Shown here in pieces: positions 45,592-56,200 of a DNA stretch of 64,000 nt. The notes beneath the pieces were generated by a model. It made no database searches and had not been told where the DNA came from. It saw only the letters and a program-made list of their open reading frames with translations. The stretch comes from Syntrophobacteraceae bacterium. Lineage in GTDB: Bacteria; Desulfobacterota; Syntrophobacteria; Syntrophobacterales; Syntrophobacteraceae. A program made the position numbers and the translations under genes. Location: NCBI GenBank assembly GCA_025454175.1, contig JALOOX010000005.1, positions 1 to 64,000 of the forward strand, written 5' to 3'. How positions within the stretch are numbered: the first letter of the stretch is position 1; each line of letters starts with the position of its first letter.

Positions 45592-46207
45592 GGGCCACCT
45601 CCACTCTGCTCGTTGAACCGGGCGGACTTGTTCGGGCTATCGTCTCTCGCGGGAAGTCCCTTGCCCCCGGTTTCCGGGTTCTGGTCGAGCTTCCCGTCTG
45701 ACGGTTCAGGGTGGCCCGAGGTGGGCCGTGAGGGGCTGCAGTAAAAAGTTGTAGGTTTGTGGTTTCCAATAGCGCCGACAGAGGCTGTAACATGCTTTAC
45801 TCATTTAAACTAATGTCTCTATGAAAGCTGTCCATAGGCTCGGCCACTCATTTGAGAGGATTTTCTCATGCACAATCCGAACAGCCCGGGACGGCTCGAT
45901 GGACCGAGTGCCCGTGATGAGCCGTGATGAGCCGTGAGGTGGCGAGCTTTCGCTTGAAACCGGAAGCCGGACACCTCAAACCATGGTTGATGCGGTTGGA
46001 AGAGCTCATTTTGACAGGTTGCAGGCGTCCTGGACGCTCCCCAATTCCGATGCAACCGTTTGCAGGCGCTAAATATCTGCTGCTTATAACGGATCAGGGG
46101 GACCTTGCCTATATCCGCCCAAAGAAGCAGAAACAAGGAGCCGGAGTGTTACGGAAATTGGCAGCGCCAATTCAGTGGTCCCCCAAATTCGGTACAATCA
46201 GGATTTT
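45592..46207. other. Intergenic region with short direct repeats
   Basis: This 0.6-kb gap lies between the start of the acyl-CoA synthetase operon and the end of the AT-rich orphan gene. It should contain the operon promoter on the minus strand, perhaps in the AT-rich part near 45800-45830. A ten-base unit GATGAGCCGT is repeated in tandem near 45914-45940. Open frames are short and not protein-like. Confidence 0.5.
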
Positions 46208-46837
46208 TTATTCGTTCTTGATATGTGCCTCAATTTCGATACGAAATCCATTTCTCTCAATATTATTGGTGTAGTCTTTCATATGAAATACATCAACACA
46301 AAGGTCAATTTCCTTCATAGATGTGAAACAGCGATTAAAAGGTTGTTTTGCATCAGCATTCCAGCCAGGTTCTCTCATCAATCGCAGAAGAATCTGTGTC
46401 CACGGACCATTCGGGTCGAGCTCATCGGATATGAATGGGGAGCCAAAAGAGTAATATCCAAGTTTGCTTTCTGGAAGCCGGGTAGCTAAATCAAGCCAGT
46501 AGGGAGAGATGATCAGGGATGGAACTGGTGTTGTTGAAAACTCCACCTTATTATATCTAGTGGGGGAGCCTTCGTTATCGTTCCATAGTCTTATTTCGTG
46601 ATCCTGCTTGAGAAGGTACACTGCCCATGCGTCGTTCCTTCCCAGTTGCAGGGAGATAGAAGATGGCCCGGAAGTATTCAAGCCAAGTATTCCTGCAATG
46701 GAAATGGCTGCCTCTCCGGAAATAAGAATCCTCTTTTCGACCGCATTGGGGAATCGAGCCCCGTATACAGATACGGCCAGGACCGTGCCAACGAGGAATA
46801 CCGCGGTCACTATTCTGATGGCCATCATCTCAATCAT
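46208..46837 (-). CDS. AT-rich orphan protein with N-terminal signal/anchor
   Basis: About 209 residues, unrecognised. It begins MIEMMAIRIVTAVFLVGTVLAVSVYGARF, a signal peptide or membrane anchor, followed by a probable extracytoplasmic domain with WAVYLLKQDHEIRLWN, LIISPYWLDLATRLPESKLGYYSFG and a C-terminal GFRIEIEAHIKNE. The DNA is visibly richer in A and T than the neighbouring genes, which suggests recent transfer. The ATG at 46837 is preceded by a weak GGTAAG; the frame is open upstream to 46924. It stands alone between two gaps and may be a domain fragment of a larger protein. Confidence 0.6.
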   Translation of the reverse strand: MIEMMAIRIVTAVFLVGTVLAVSVYGARFPNAVEKRILISGEAAISIAGILGLNTSGPSSISLQLGRNDAWAVYLLKQDHEIRLWNDNEGSPTRYNKVEFSTTPVPSLIISPYWLDLATRLPESKLGYYSFGSPFISDELDPNGPWTQILLRLMREPGWNADAKQPFNRCFTSMKEIDLCVDVFHMKDYTNNIERNGFRIEIEAHIKNE

Positions 46838-47298
46838 GGGTCTTACCTTTGTAATCAGCGACTTCGGTATGCAATCCGCTGGATGGGTTGGGTCGCGCTC
46901 ACTCGGCGTTGGGGCATCGTGCACTGACGTTGCGCGCTGTCAGAGCCAAAGCAATCATGGCAAGGACCAGAACCATGGGGGCCGTTTCCTTGCCGCGCCC
47001 GAGCCTGCTCCCCCGGCGACAGTCATTTGTCCATTCTTTCTCCCTCCACCTCGGGCCTGCGCGTGCCAGAGCGCATGTTGACGAGCTTGTCGAGCAGATC
47101 GAGTCAGAACGGCGCGCCGAGGGACAACGCAAGCGCAGTGACCATCCCTCCGGTGCATGACCGGTGTCGGGCACACCCGTCGGCCGGGCTTGCACACGAG
47201 CCGGCGCCGCACGCCGGCCTGCAGGTTGCCGTGCCCCGGTTCGGCAGTTGGCGGCTGATTCCGTCAGCGCACGGAAGTGCAGATTTCCTTGCTTCCCG
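46838..47298. other. Intergenic region downstream of the DUF6603 operon
   Basis: No gene can be supported. Several short frames cross it on both strands, one ending in a hydrophobic segment, but none has a ribosome binding site or family-like sequence. Hairpin-prone GCCGGC repeats occur near 47200-47220, without a T run. The composition shifts here from AT-rich to GC-rich, so it may be the edge of the 47-64 kb region. Confidence 0.45.
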
Positions 47299-48426
47299 TC
47301 AATCGATGATGGTCAGCTCACAGGTGCGGTTTGGATGTTTGTAGTCGTTCCAGATCAGCAACTGCATGCCCTTTTCCTTGTCGCCCAGATCACGATACTG
47401 AGAATAAGTCCCATCCGTGAAAAAACAGGTGTTCCAAATGCCCCTGACATGCTGAGTTTTCCCGTCCCCGTCGACCCCCGATGCGTCGCTTTCTCCGCTG
47501 CTCGCCCGCCAGTGGCCGTCCACCTTCGAGTAGTATAAAAGACCCGAGCGTGAGGCGCTCTCCGTATTGCTGTCGCTGCTCCACCGCGTCATGGCCAGGC
47601 GAAGCTCACACCCATCCGGGTCCCCACACAGGTCCTCGATCACGCTTTGCGGGATTGTCCTGGTTCGCCCGCCGTAAACGGGCGCGGTCAATGAAAGGTG
47701 GTAACGAGGAAGGAGATCGGCGGTCGTTTCGGCCTGGTCGTCCCTCTGGTAGCGGCCCCGGGAGCTCAGCTCGCCCCGTACACGGGCATTGCCGTTGACC
47801 TCCAGCTTCGCCTCGGGGGTCGTCGTCCCAATCCCGACATTGCCGCCGTTCATGATCACACTGCCGTTCGGAAGCACCGACAGCCAGGAGGTCGAATTGG
47901 CCGGGTCGGTAACATTGAAAGCAGTATTCCCGTCGGTCGGCGTGACAACAAGGTGCTGATTCTTCTCCGCACCGCGATTGATGCCGACGCTTCCGTTGAA
48001 GCGGCTGTCTCCCGTCACTTCCAGCCTCGCGGTGGGGTTTGCCGTTCCGATGCCGACGCTGTCCGAGGTCGTGAGCGAGCCTTGTATGGTGGTGCTCGAA
48101 AGGGTGCTGCCATCCGAGACGTTCAACCGTCCCGCAACATCCAGCGTTGCCTTCGGCGCACTCGTTCCGATGCCGACATTGCCGGTCGAGTCGATGAACA
48201 AGGCGTCGAAAGCGCCCTGACCATAAAGGTGTCCGCCGGCGGCCAGCAGTCCCAGCAGCGCAATCAGGGCGGCGATCACGCCCCTGGAAGATCGCCGGGA
48301 CGCACCGGGAAACGCGCCCGTTCGCGACTCGACCGGCCTGGCTTCGAGGACCCGCAGCCTGTCGTGGAGTGCCTGTATTTCCGCTCGAAGCTCCTCTGCC
48401 AGCATTTGAGAAGGATCGTCCTTCAT
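47299..48426 (-). CDS. Membrane-anchored phage-fibre-like repeat protein
   Basis: 375 residues. A short coiled coil (EELRAEIQALHDRLRVLEA), then one membrane helix near 50-70 (GVIAALIALLGLLAAGG), then a LFIDSTGNVGIGTSAP repeat region with three VGIGT..P..LEV.G units of the kind found in phage tail fibres and adhesins, and a C-terminal domain (about 235-375) with four or more cysteines (CGDPDGCEL, CFF, CEL). It should face the periplasm or cell exterior. It is the last gene of the DUF6603 operon and a paralogue, in its N-terminal third, of the next gene upstream. Confidence 0.75.
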   Translation of the reverse strand: MKDDPSQMLAEELRAEIQALHDRLRVLEARPVESRTGAFPGASRRSSRGVIAALIALLGLLAAGGHLYGQGAFDALFIDSTGNVGIGTSAPKATLDVAGRLNVSDGSTLSSTTIQGSLTTSDSVGIGTANPTARLEVTGDSRFNGSVGINRGAEKNQHLVVTPTDGNTAFNVTDPANSTSWLSVLPNGSVIMNGGNVGIGTTTPEAKLEVNGNARVRGELSSRGRYQRDDQAETTADLLPRYHLSLTAPVYGGRTRTIPQSVIEDLCGDPDGCELRLAMTRWSSDSNTESASRSGLLYYSKVDGHWRASSGESDASGVDGDGKTQHVRGIWNTCFFTDGTYSQYRDLGDKEKGMQLLIWNDYKHPNRTCELTIID

Positions 48427-48537
48427 CGCTTTTCTCCTGGATCACGGTATGGCACGGAAGGGAACGAGGCATCGCCCAAGCACGTGACACGGAGAGCCAT
48501 TGTCTCTTCCGCGCGGTGCTTTTCCACTTGCCTGCCC

Positions 48538-49338
48538 TCACGGGCTGGTGGATGTGGGAAGTCTCATGATGAATGCCAGCGCGAAGAAGGGGGGCCTGTT
48601 TTCATGGGCCTGCCCCCCACCCTGATTATTGATGCTTATCGACACCGCATGATCGTGGGCGGGAAAATCCGCGGCCGGCCCCCTGGCAGGGGTCGTCGCT
48701 GTTACCAATCCCGCTTTTCTTGCAACGTTGTCAATGGTTAGCGGTCTCTCGGTGCCGGTTGGCGTTGTCCTGGATTCGACCCTGCCTCCGTGATCGTGCG
48801 TGGGCATTTGATCCACAGTCAGCGTGACACTGGGCAGACCTCCCGTTGCTCCCATCTCGTACGAGCTTCCGGCCGCAACCACGAACCTGTCACGCAGGTC
48901 GGGAGACTGGTTGTTTCCGTTGCACAGTTGCCACCCCTCATAGGGAGTCTGCTTTCGCCCCATGCCCTCATTGTCGAAGGAAGCATTGAGATCCCCGTAA
49001 AACATGGCGATCGCCCCTGGCGGAAGCATCCCGATCCCCTTGATGGCTCCGGCGACATCCAGCATTTCCCCGGGGTTCATTTTCCCGATGCCGACCCGGC
49101 CGCTTGAGTCGATGAACATCGCATCGCCACCCTGGCCGTAAAGCAGGCCGCCCGCGGCCAGCAGCCCCACCAGAGCCGCCACGACGACCGTCACCCTCCC
49201 GGGATGTCGCCAGCGAGGGCTGGAAGCCCGGCTTCCACTCGATTCCTCCCGATTGGCCTCCAGGAATTGAAGCTGCTCACGAAGCACCGCCAGCTCATCT
49301 CCAAGCCTGGCAAAATCGTTGCGCGGTTGATCCATCAT
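48538..49338 (-). CDS. Membrane-anchored phage tail-collar-like protein
   Basis: 266 residues. Layout: coiled coil (LGDELAVLREQLQFLEAN), membrane helix (VTVVVAALVGLLAAGGLLYG), a single MFIDSSGRVGIGKMNP repeat, then a tail-collar-type head with PPGAIAMFYGDL, GWQLCNGNNQSPDLRDRFVVAAG, PTHDHGG and ENRPPFFALAFIMRL, the signature of phage tail collar/microcystin-dependent-protein folds. The ATG at 49338 follows GGGAGGG. The N-terminal third is shared with the gene at 47299-48426; only the head differs. Confidence 0.85.
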   Translation of the reverse strand: MMDQPRNDFARLGDELAVLREQLQFLEANREESSGSRASSPRWRHPGRVTVVVAALVGLLAAGGLLYGQGGDAMFIDSSGRVGIGKMNPGEMLDVAGAIKGIGMLPPGAIAMFYGDLNASFDNEGMGRKQTPYEGWQLCNGNNQSPDLRDRFVVAAGSSYEMGATGGLPSVTLTVDQMPTHDHGGRVESRTTPTGTERPLTIDNVARKAGLVTATTPARGPAADFPAHDHAVSISINNQGGGQAHENRPPFFALAFIMRLPTSTSP

Positions 49339-49383
49339 GGCGGTTGTCCCTCCCTTGCCCGGGCAAATCCCCCTCAGGCACAC

Positions 49384-51399
49384 TCAGAATCCGGTTCGAG
49401 CGGCAAGGCTCGCCCCCGATCGAACCGTGAAGCCTCTGGCGAAGCCGATGCCGTCCCGAGCCTGAAAGATGCTCTGTGAGCCTGCTTCCAGGGTTACGCC
49501 GCCGACTGACAATGTTCCTTCCGCTCGATACACGGTACGGGGTTTGATGTCCTCCTGCCTCAGCGTCACATTGGCCTCGGCGTAGCCCGGCTTGAAAGCG
49601 AAGAGGGCGCCTCCGTTCTTGTTGTTGGCCCACAGAGTCCCGTCCGGCCCCACCATGAGGCGGATGAACTGCTCGGGTCTTTCGGTCGACTCATCGGACC
49701 GCTCCTTGATTCCGGCGCTCAACGGGATTCTTTCAAACAAACGCTTTCCGTCGGAACGGTATCCGTGCAAGTAACCGTTGTCCCAGAAGTAAAGATGATC
49801 GGCCCCGTCCGCGACAAGATTGCTGGTCGTTTTCAACTTGTCTTCACAGCTGGTGACATCGGCCCCGCCCATTCGATCGTACCGGTGACCCTGCAGGCAA
49901 TTGTCCTGAATGGAATAGACATACCCATTGGAGCCGAGCACCGGCTGCGGGAGCAGCGTTCCGGCCGCACTCCAGATTCGCCGGTCGGTCGTATACCCCC
50001 AAATGTTGCCCCGGTTGTCCGAGCCGCTGAAGTCGGAAAAGACCATCACGCTGCCGGCGGGACCGGCCAGGGGCACATGATGGTATTCCCACGGCCTGTC
50101 TTTCTGGTCGCCGAGCGGAACGGTCCGCTGATCCGAAGGGTTGGCAACGTCAATGGCCACGGCTCCAGCCGGAATCTGGGCGAAGATCCTTCTCCCATCC
50201 GGGCTCACCGTGATCGTACTGATCTTCTCCTGCCCCGATCCGAACGGCCCCGCCTTGAGAAAGGGTCTGAGACTCGGCGTAAGCCCATGAACATGACTCA
50301 AGTCCTTTTCGGCCAGAGCGAGGAAAAGACTGCCGTCATGGCCCAGGGTCAGGTCGGTGAAGGGCGCGAGCTTCCTGTCCTCCCCCAGGTCGTATTCGTG
50401 CAAATGCTTCCCCAGTTGATTGAGATCGTAGGCGGCAATTCGATCCTCCGTCACCACGTAGAGGACGCCGTTCGCGCTGATGACCGGAGAACGCTCGACG
50501 GTCCCTTTGCCGATGGAGCTCCGCCACCGCTCCGCGCCTTTGAAATCGAGACAGAACAGAACCTTCTGCTCCTCGAACTTGCCGAGGAGGTAGAGGTTGC
50601 CCCGGTAGATCAAGGGATAGTCCGCGATACTCCCGGTTTTTCCATCGACTTCCGGGAGGGGGATCCTGACAAGGCGGAAAGTGGTCGGAGCGCGAAAGGG
50701 AATCCACGGGCTCCGACCCGTATGCTCGGGGTTCTGCTGGTGCTGCGTCCAGCCGGCGGATTCGAGCAGCCCCGGCGGCTCCGGTTTGTATTCGATGACC
50801 AGTCGCGGAATGTTCGAAGGGTTCCGGGGTGAGCCCGTATCATGGCTTGAGTAAAACAGGCTGCTCGCTTTGCTGGAGATGGTACGCAGGCGCAGCGTGA
50901 GCTTCTTGTCACCGGCATACTCGCTGGTGACGGCCTTGAGGAGCCCGGCACCGGCGCTGAGCGCCACGTCGTTTTTCTTCGACTCGGCGGCTGAGAGCGT
51001 CGAGAGCGACACGATCTCCGGAGCATCTTTCACCGGCGTCAAATCGTCGTTGGCGAGCTGCCCTTTCACAAGGACCAGTGGACCGCCGCTGTCGGGGTTC
51101 CCGGCGGGCTTGTACTGAAGCTCCTTGGCCACGATTCTCAGGGTGCAGCGTACAAAATCGGATTCCTTCAGCCCCGGGGGAAGCCGGCTCAGATCGAATT
51201 GCAGGAAAACGTCCCTGACGGGGTTGTTCTGAATCCAGAGGGGGGCTGCATCGCCCCCTTTTGAGGAAATCGCGTCCGTCTTCTCCTGAGTCGGCAAAAG
51301 CGTCATTGTCCGCTGGAGCCCGTCCTGCGCGGTAGCGGCTCCCCCCGCGAGCACGCCGGCAAGCGCCAGGAGCCAGAAGATCCACTGCTTTCTTTTCAT
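49384..51399 (-). CDS. Secreted beta-propeller protein of the DUF6603 operon
   Basis: 671 residues. A clear signal peptide (MKRKQWIFWLLALAGVLAGGAATAQ) is followed by a DNRLRE/beta-sandwich-like domain (VFLQFDLSRLPPGLKESDFV ... LRIVAKE) and a PQQ-like beta-propeller of WD-type strands (SPVISANGVLYVVTEDRIAAYDL, LTLGHDGSLFLAL, VGPDGTLWANN). The C-terminal 60 residues (GGVTLEAGSQSIFQA, GFTVRSGASLAAR) resemble short autotransporter- or adhesin-like beta tails. It is exported and 45 bases before the tail-collar gene. The function is unknown. Confidence 0.75.
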   Translation of the reverse strand: MKRKQWIFWLLALAGVLAGGAATAQDGLQRTMTLLPTQEKTDAISSKGGDAAPLWIQNNPVRDVFLQFDLSRLPPGLKESDFVRCTLRIVAKELQYKPAGNPDSGGPLVLVKGQLANDDLTPVKDAPEIVSLSTLSAAESKKNDVALSAGAGLLKAVTSEYAGDKKLTLRLRTISSKASSLFYSSHDTGSPRNPSNIPRLVIEYKPEPPGLLESAGWTQHQQNPEHTGRSPWIPFRAPTTFRLVRIPLPEVDGKTGSIADYPLIYRGNLYLLGKFEEQKVLFCLDFKGAERWRSSIGKGTVERSPVISANGVLYVVTEDRIAAYDLNQLGKHLHEYDLGEDRKLAPFTDLTLGHDGSLFLALAEKDLSHVHGLTPSLRPFLKAGPFGSGQEKISTITVSPDGRRIFAQIPAGAVAIDVANPSDQRTVPLGDQKDRPWEYHHVPLAGPAGSVMVFSDFSGSDNRGNIWGYTTDRRIWSAAGTLLPQPVLGSNGYVYSIQDNCLQGHRYDRMGGADVTSCEDKLKTTSNLVADGADHLYFWDNGYLHGYRSDGKRLFERIPLSAGIKERSDESTERPEQFIRLMVGPDGTLWANNKNGGALFAFKPGYAEANVTLRQEDIKPRTVYRAEGTLSVGGVTLEAGSQSIFQARDGIGFARGFTVRSGASLAARTGF

Positions 51400-51431
51400 C
51401 GCTCCCTCCGGTTGAAAGGGGGTGTTCTCAC

Positions 51432-53222
51432 CTACCGGGTCCATTGCGGCACGTAGATTTTCATGACCGGGTTGACCGACTCGTAGCTCAGCGCCCTGGC
51501 AATGAGCAGCCTGTCCCTGAACGCCACCACTTGATAGCTGAAGGTGGTGTCCCCCCCCCAACCCTTGAGACCTTCACAGGGAAAGGCTTCCCACACGTTG
51601 GTCGAAGGATTCACAAGGCAATAGACCAGCGGTTCGACGCTTTGACTCTTGTCCGCGGCAATGGTCTTGAACTTGCCGAACAGGTGCAGGCGGCCTCTGA
51701 AAACCTGCAGGCAGGACGCAATGGGCTTTCTCGACGCAACCCCGGCATTGATAACGGTCAATTCCACTTCTTCCCATTTCCAGACCCTCTGGTTCTCTTC
51801 GTTCTTTTCGAATTGATAAACCCATGCGTCATCGTACAACTGGTCGGAGAAAGGCTCTTCCGCACCGCCGTAGAGCCAGATCCGGTCATGAAAAACGGTC
51901 GGGTTGAGGAGACAGCGCTTCTTCCGGGGCACAGTCCCCGCGGGAGCCCATGCTTTTTGGGTGATATCGAGGGTCCAGATGTCATCGAGTGCATTCCCCG
52001 CTTCATCGCGCCCGCCCAGGACCCAGATCTTTCCTTGAAACGCCAGGACGGCGTGCCCCATGCGGGAAGGCCACGGCGCGGCTTCCCAGGGCTCCCATCT
52101 CCCTTGCCTTGGGTCGAGGCTCCACACGCCATTGGAGCACCGCTCGGGAGCGGGGTCGATCTGGCTTCCGCCGATGAGCCATATCCGATCATCAAAGTAG
52201 ACGCCGGGGCTGGTGGCGAAACCCGCCGGGATGGAGCAGCCCGCCTCACCGGGGACGGAAGAAGGCACCAGCTTCCAGGGACCGAAAGGATTCAGTGTCT
52301 CGAATAGAAAGGCCCTTTCCATGCCCCGGAAGGTAAAGCGAAAGACCGCATAGAGCTTGATGTCATTGGCATTCAGCAAGAGCGTGGGCTCGAGGTCGCA
52401 GTGCCCTCTCCGCTTGAGCTCCCTCACGTCGTCTTCGTTTTCCGGTCTGGGGTACCCGGGATCACCTTCATGAAGGGAGTTTCTTGCGCCGTACCAGCCG
52501 GGCTGGAGGATCCCCAAGGACAGCGTCCGCTCGATGGGCTTGCTCCCGTCGTAACCCCTCAGGAGAAACTTGACACCGGCCGTGCCGAGGTGGATCTCCT
52601 TGGAGCCCTCTTCCGTCGAAAAATCAGCACGAAGCGGATTTGCGACGCCGATCTGATAGAGTCCAAGGTTGGTCAACTGATGGGTGCGCCATTTCAAGGT
52701 GACCGTGTCGCCAGGGCAGTTTTGCACCCCCTCCTCGGGATCCGAAATGAAATAAATGATGTCGGGAGTATCCGATTCCTTCACCACGGTCAGCTTCTGT
52801 GAGCCACCGGACAGGTCCGTCTCGAAGCTCAGCAGGGCCTCTCCCGGGGAGGTCATGGAAACGACATTCGCGAGAGCGATTTCCAGGAGTCCGCCGGCAG
52901 ACAGCAGCATGTCGCCGTAGGAGTATATCTTGAGCCCAAACGTGTCCCCGCCCGGGAAATCCCAGTCGCAATGCCAATGATCGGGCTTCGTGATCGTGCA
53001 GTCCCGCGCATCCTCCTTGTTTGAAAAAAGAGCGCCGGCCGCCTGCCCCAGGGTTCCTTTCAGCCAGAAATCGGGTGGCTTCCTGGTGCTCGAAACGATC
53101 GCCTCCCCGAAGTTTGTAATCTGGAGCTTCAGCTCGTTGGGAGGTTGGGGATTTGCGCCGACCCGCAGGGCATGTCCCCCGGCAGTCGTCAATGCCGCCT
53201 TTAGGTCAATTGACTGCGCCAT
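51432..53222 (-). CDS. Kelch-repeat beta-propeller protein
   Basis: 596 residues. An N-terminal beta domain (1-150), an Ig-like part with PGDTVTLKW near 170, then five or six Kelch repeats in the C-terminal half (YFDDRIWLIGG, AFQGKIWVLGGRDEAGN, FHDRIWLYGGAEE, VFRGRLHLFGKFK). There is no signal peptide, so it is either cytoplasmic or exported by an unusual route. The ATG at 53222 follows GAGAGG, 40 bases after the giant gene. Kelch propellers bind proteins or glycans; the partner is unknown. Confidence 0.8.
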   Translation of the reverse strand: MAQSIDLKAALTTAGGHALRVGANPQPPNELKLQITNFGEAIVSSTRKPPDFWLKGTLGQAAGALFSNKEDARDCTITKPDHWHCDWDFPGGDTFGLKIYSYGDMLLSAGGLLEIALANVVSMTSPGEALLSFETDLSGGSQKLTVVKESDTPDIIYFISDPEEGVQNCPGDTVTLKWRTHQLTNLGLYQIGVANPLRADFSTEEGSKEIHLGTAGVKFLLRGYDGSKPIERTLSLGILQPGWYGARNSLHEGDPGYPRPENEDDVRELKRRGHCDLEPTLLLNANDIKLYAVFRFTFRGMERAFLFETLNPFGPWKLVPSSVPGEAGCSIPAGFATSPGVYFDDRIWLIGGSQIDPAPERCSNGVWSLDPRQGRWEPWEAAPWPSRMGHAVLAFQGKIWVLGGRDEAGNALDDIWTLDITQKAWAPAGTVPRKKRCLLNPTVFHDRIWLYGGAEEPFSDQLYDDAWVYQFEKNEENQRVWKWEEVELTVINAGVASRKPIASCLQVFRGRLHLFGKFKTIAADKSQSVEPLVYCLVNPSTNVWEAFPCEGLKGWGGDTTFSYQVVAFRDRLLIARALSYESVNPVMKIYVPQWTR

Positions 53223-53262
53223 CTTGCGGTTCCTCTCGAAAGCAGCACCTGGTGAACAAGCC

Positions 53263-56200
53263 TCAAGCTTCAGGAGCCTTCTCAGGTCTTTCAACCACTA
53301 TTTTGATGGACTTCGACCTGGCGGCGGGGCGCGGCTCCTTCTCGCCGGCCGCCTTTTCCTCTCGACCGCGCGCAGCCAGTGTCAACAGGGTATCGCCCTC
53401 CACCTGCATCGAGTATTGCGTGGGCAGGGGGTGGCGCCGAGTCATGAAAAGAATGGATTTTTCATCCTTGAGCTCGATCTCCTCCGCTCCGGTCACCGAC
53501 CACGACAGGGTGATCGAATCGCCGGGCGCCACGTCGAAACGGTCGGGAGCGGTATTCTCCGTCTCCGCACCGGCCTGCCTGCCCTCTTCCTCGACGCGGT
53601 TTTTCCCCTTCACCGTAAAGACGCGAATCGACAGCGGGGCGGTGACCAGCTTGAGCCAGCCCTCGGCTATCCGCGGCGGGGGATCATGAAACCGTCCCTG
53701 CTCCTTCTGCACGTCGACGATGGGCTCCTCCCGCCACACCCTGACGTCTGGATGATGCGTCCAGGACCACTGCCCGTACAGGTCCGAAGGCTGAGGCATT
53801 CGGATTTCCCTGTCGCTTTCCGGGGTGACGATGGGCCCGCTAAAAAACACCACCTGCCTGGTCTCCAGTGTCTCCGTGATGTCGCCATGGGGCATGGAAA
53901 ACCTTGTCCGCGGAAGGATGCCGCTGGTGGCACAGACTCCGGCGGTGGGGTCCATGAGAAGCGTCAGATCCAGCGGTTGCGCCATGGAGACCAGAGGTGC
54001 GAAGCGGTACCGGCTGTAGTCGTCGCTGAGCCCCTCGAGACCCCAAGCCGGATAAAAGCGAGTGTAGTCCTGGTTCAGGAAAAACCCCATCAGGCCGTCA
54101 TCGCCCAGCCAGAGCCCGTTCCATTTCCGGCGGTCACCCAGTCGCAACGGAAGCTCCAGCGATTCGATGCCGCCGGTTGGACCTCCTTGCGGGTCTTCCC
54201 ATCCCTGGGCGCTCGCCGGCCGGCCGTCCACTTCAAGCCGGATGGAGGCACGCACGAGAGCGAGGGGTTTTCCGATCAACAGGGCCAGATTCGCATTCTG
54301 CGTCGAGCCCGCCGCAAGTCTGCAAGAAAGGGCCTCGTTCATCCTCTCGAGCAAATCCGAGAATCTCTTCCCGCTTCCCTCCTCCATGGACAGCAGTCCC
54401 TTGAGAAAGGCGCGCAGATGGGGATTCGCATTGGCGTGCTCGGCAAGCGGATCCTCAATCTTCTTTCCGGGCCTGCCGAAGAAGAAACGGTCGCTCCCCG
54501 GAATGTCGACCCAGTGAAAACTCTCGATGGGATCCCTCGAAGCACCGACACCTTCCCGCCAGGATTTCTTTTGAACCCCCTGCAAGGCGCCCAGGGCGTA
54601 GCCCCCGGCGTCGTAAATCATCAGCGCTTTGTCGAGGAAGTTGGGAAGGATCCATCCGCAGACCGGGCTGAGCTCCTCGTTCTCCCCAAGCTCGTCGTCG
54701 GCTGCCGCGGCAGCCCCCCACCGCTCGGCGGGAAGCCACTGGATGGAAAGACGGGCCGGTTGGGCCAGGCGCGGCTGGAGCCGCACCATGCCGTCGGAGC
54801 CGCGCAACCGTTGAGCACTGACCGTGCGAAGCCCGTTGACGCGGTCTTCTTCCTCGAGCTTCAAGAACTGCCCGAAGGCGTCGATGATCCAGAGTTTTTC
54901 GAGTTTCAGGCGTCCGGCGCGAACCGGAAAAAATCCCCCCCCCATCGACGGGGCCAGCCAATCGACGTCCCGTACCGCATCGTAAACCGGGGAGAACTGA
55001 GGCCCCTCTTCCCCCTTGCCCGGTTCGAGGGGCCGCAATTCCAGATGGCTCCGGCGCATGAGGAGCTGATCGGTGAACCCGCCGAGGCTCTGGCAGAGAA
55101 TACTCATGGAATGGATGGCGGTCTGAAGGGTCTGCAACGACCTGTCGTCATGTGCCAGGTTGACCTGACGCAACCGTTCGCTCAAATGCAGCCCGGCGCT
55201 GGGGGTCAGAATGGTCGTCCCGCTGTAGGTCACCTTTTTCTCATGGGATCCGTCTTCCCGGGCTTTCCAGACATAATCGCAGCCCACCAGATCCCATTCA
55301 TGCAGGGCGTGCCGGGTATCGGCCGAGTCAGGAGCCCAGCCCACCTGCCATTGAAGAAAAAGCGGGAGCCAGGGATTTCCTTTCCAGGTATTCACCATGA
55401 CCGGTGAAGGAAACCGCCCCACCAGCTCCCAGGCAGTCTGTTCCCTTTCCCAGCGAAGCCGAGGGGTTTCGATCTCCGGATTACGCGCCTCGCTCCATAC
55501 CTGTTCCAGATAGAAATCGATCAGGAGATGCGCCAGTGATGCGGATTCCCTGGTGTGGTCCCGACCCGGGTCGTTTTGTTCGTAAACCGTCGTCATGATG
55601 TGGAGGGCCCTTTTGAAGTCGAGGGACAGCAAAAGAGCTTCACGGAACAGGTCGCCGGCTTCCGAAGGAACAGTGCCCTCTCGAATTGAGCCGAAGGGGT
55701 TTGCCCATTGGGCATCGATCTCCGAGGGGCCAAACTCCAGATCCTTTATCTTCGCAAAGGGAACCGTCACCCTGATACCCGCTATCTCCTCTCCGCTCAG
55801 GCGGCAGAGCAGCCGCCCATCGGAACGGAAGCGGCCGTCTCCGCCATGGCGCGGAGACCTCCGAAATGCGTCTCCGGCCAGAAGTACCACAGGGTCGTTG
55901 GGGCGGTGAAATTCCGGCTCGTCAAACCGTTTGAGCCGCCACCCGGGGAGAAAGGCTTCCAGTGCCTCCTGAATTCGATCTCCATCGGAGCCTGCCGGGA
56001 GTCCCTTCTCCTGCATCTTTTCCAGCCCGGTGATCTCGTCACTGAGAGCGGCGACCTCCTGCCGGAGCCCCGTCATTCGCCGGGTCAAACGATCCTCGCG
56101 CTCCCGTTGGTCAGCCCGCCCCTCCGCCTGGTTGAGAACAGTCTTGTACCAGGTCGCGTAAATCTCGCTTCGCAGGGAATCCCTCTCCCTTTTGAATTGG

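Noticed and set aside
45910-45942. GATGAGCCGT tandem repeat as a CRISPR or operator array
   Set aside because: Only about two units of ten bases with no spacers; too little to support either.
46899-47195. A 98-codon minus-strand frame with a C-terminal hydrophobic segment
   Set aside because: No ribosome binding site and low-complexity basic composition; not supportable as a gene.
47299-49338. Prophage tail module
   Set aside because: Fibre-like and collar-like proteins are present but have N-terminal membrane anchors, and no capsid, terminase, tape-measure, lysis or integrase gene is found in the window.
52990-55407. An 805-codon plus-strand frame antisense to the giant and Kelch genes
   Set aside because: A shadow frame; the minus-strand proteins have Kelch, coiled-coil and Ig-like patterns and good ribosome binding sites.
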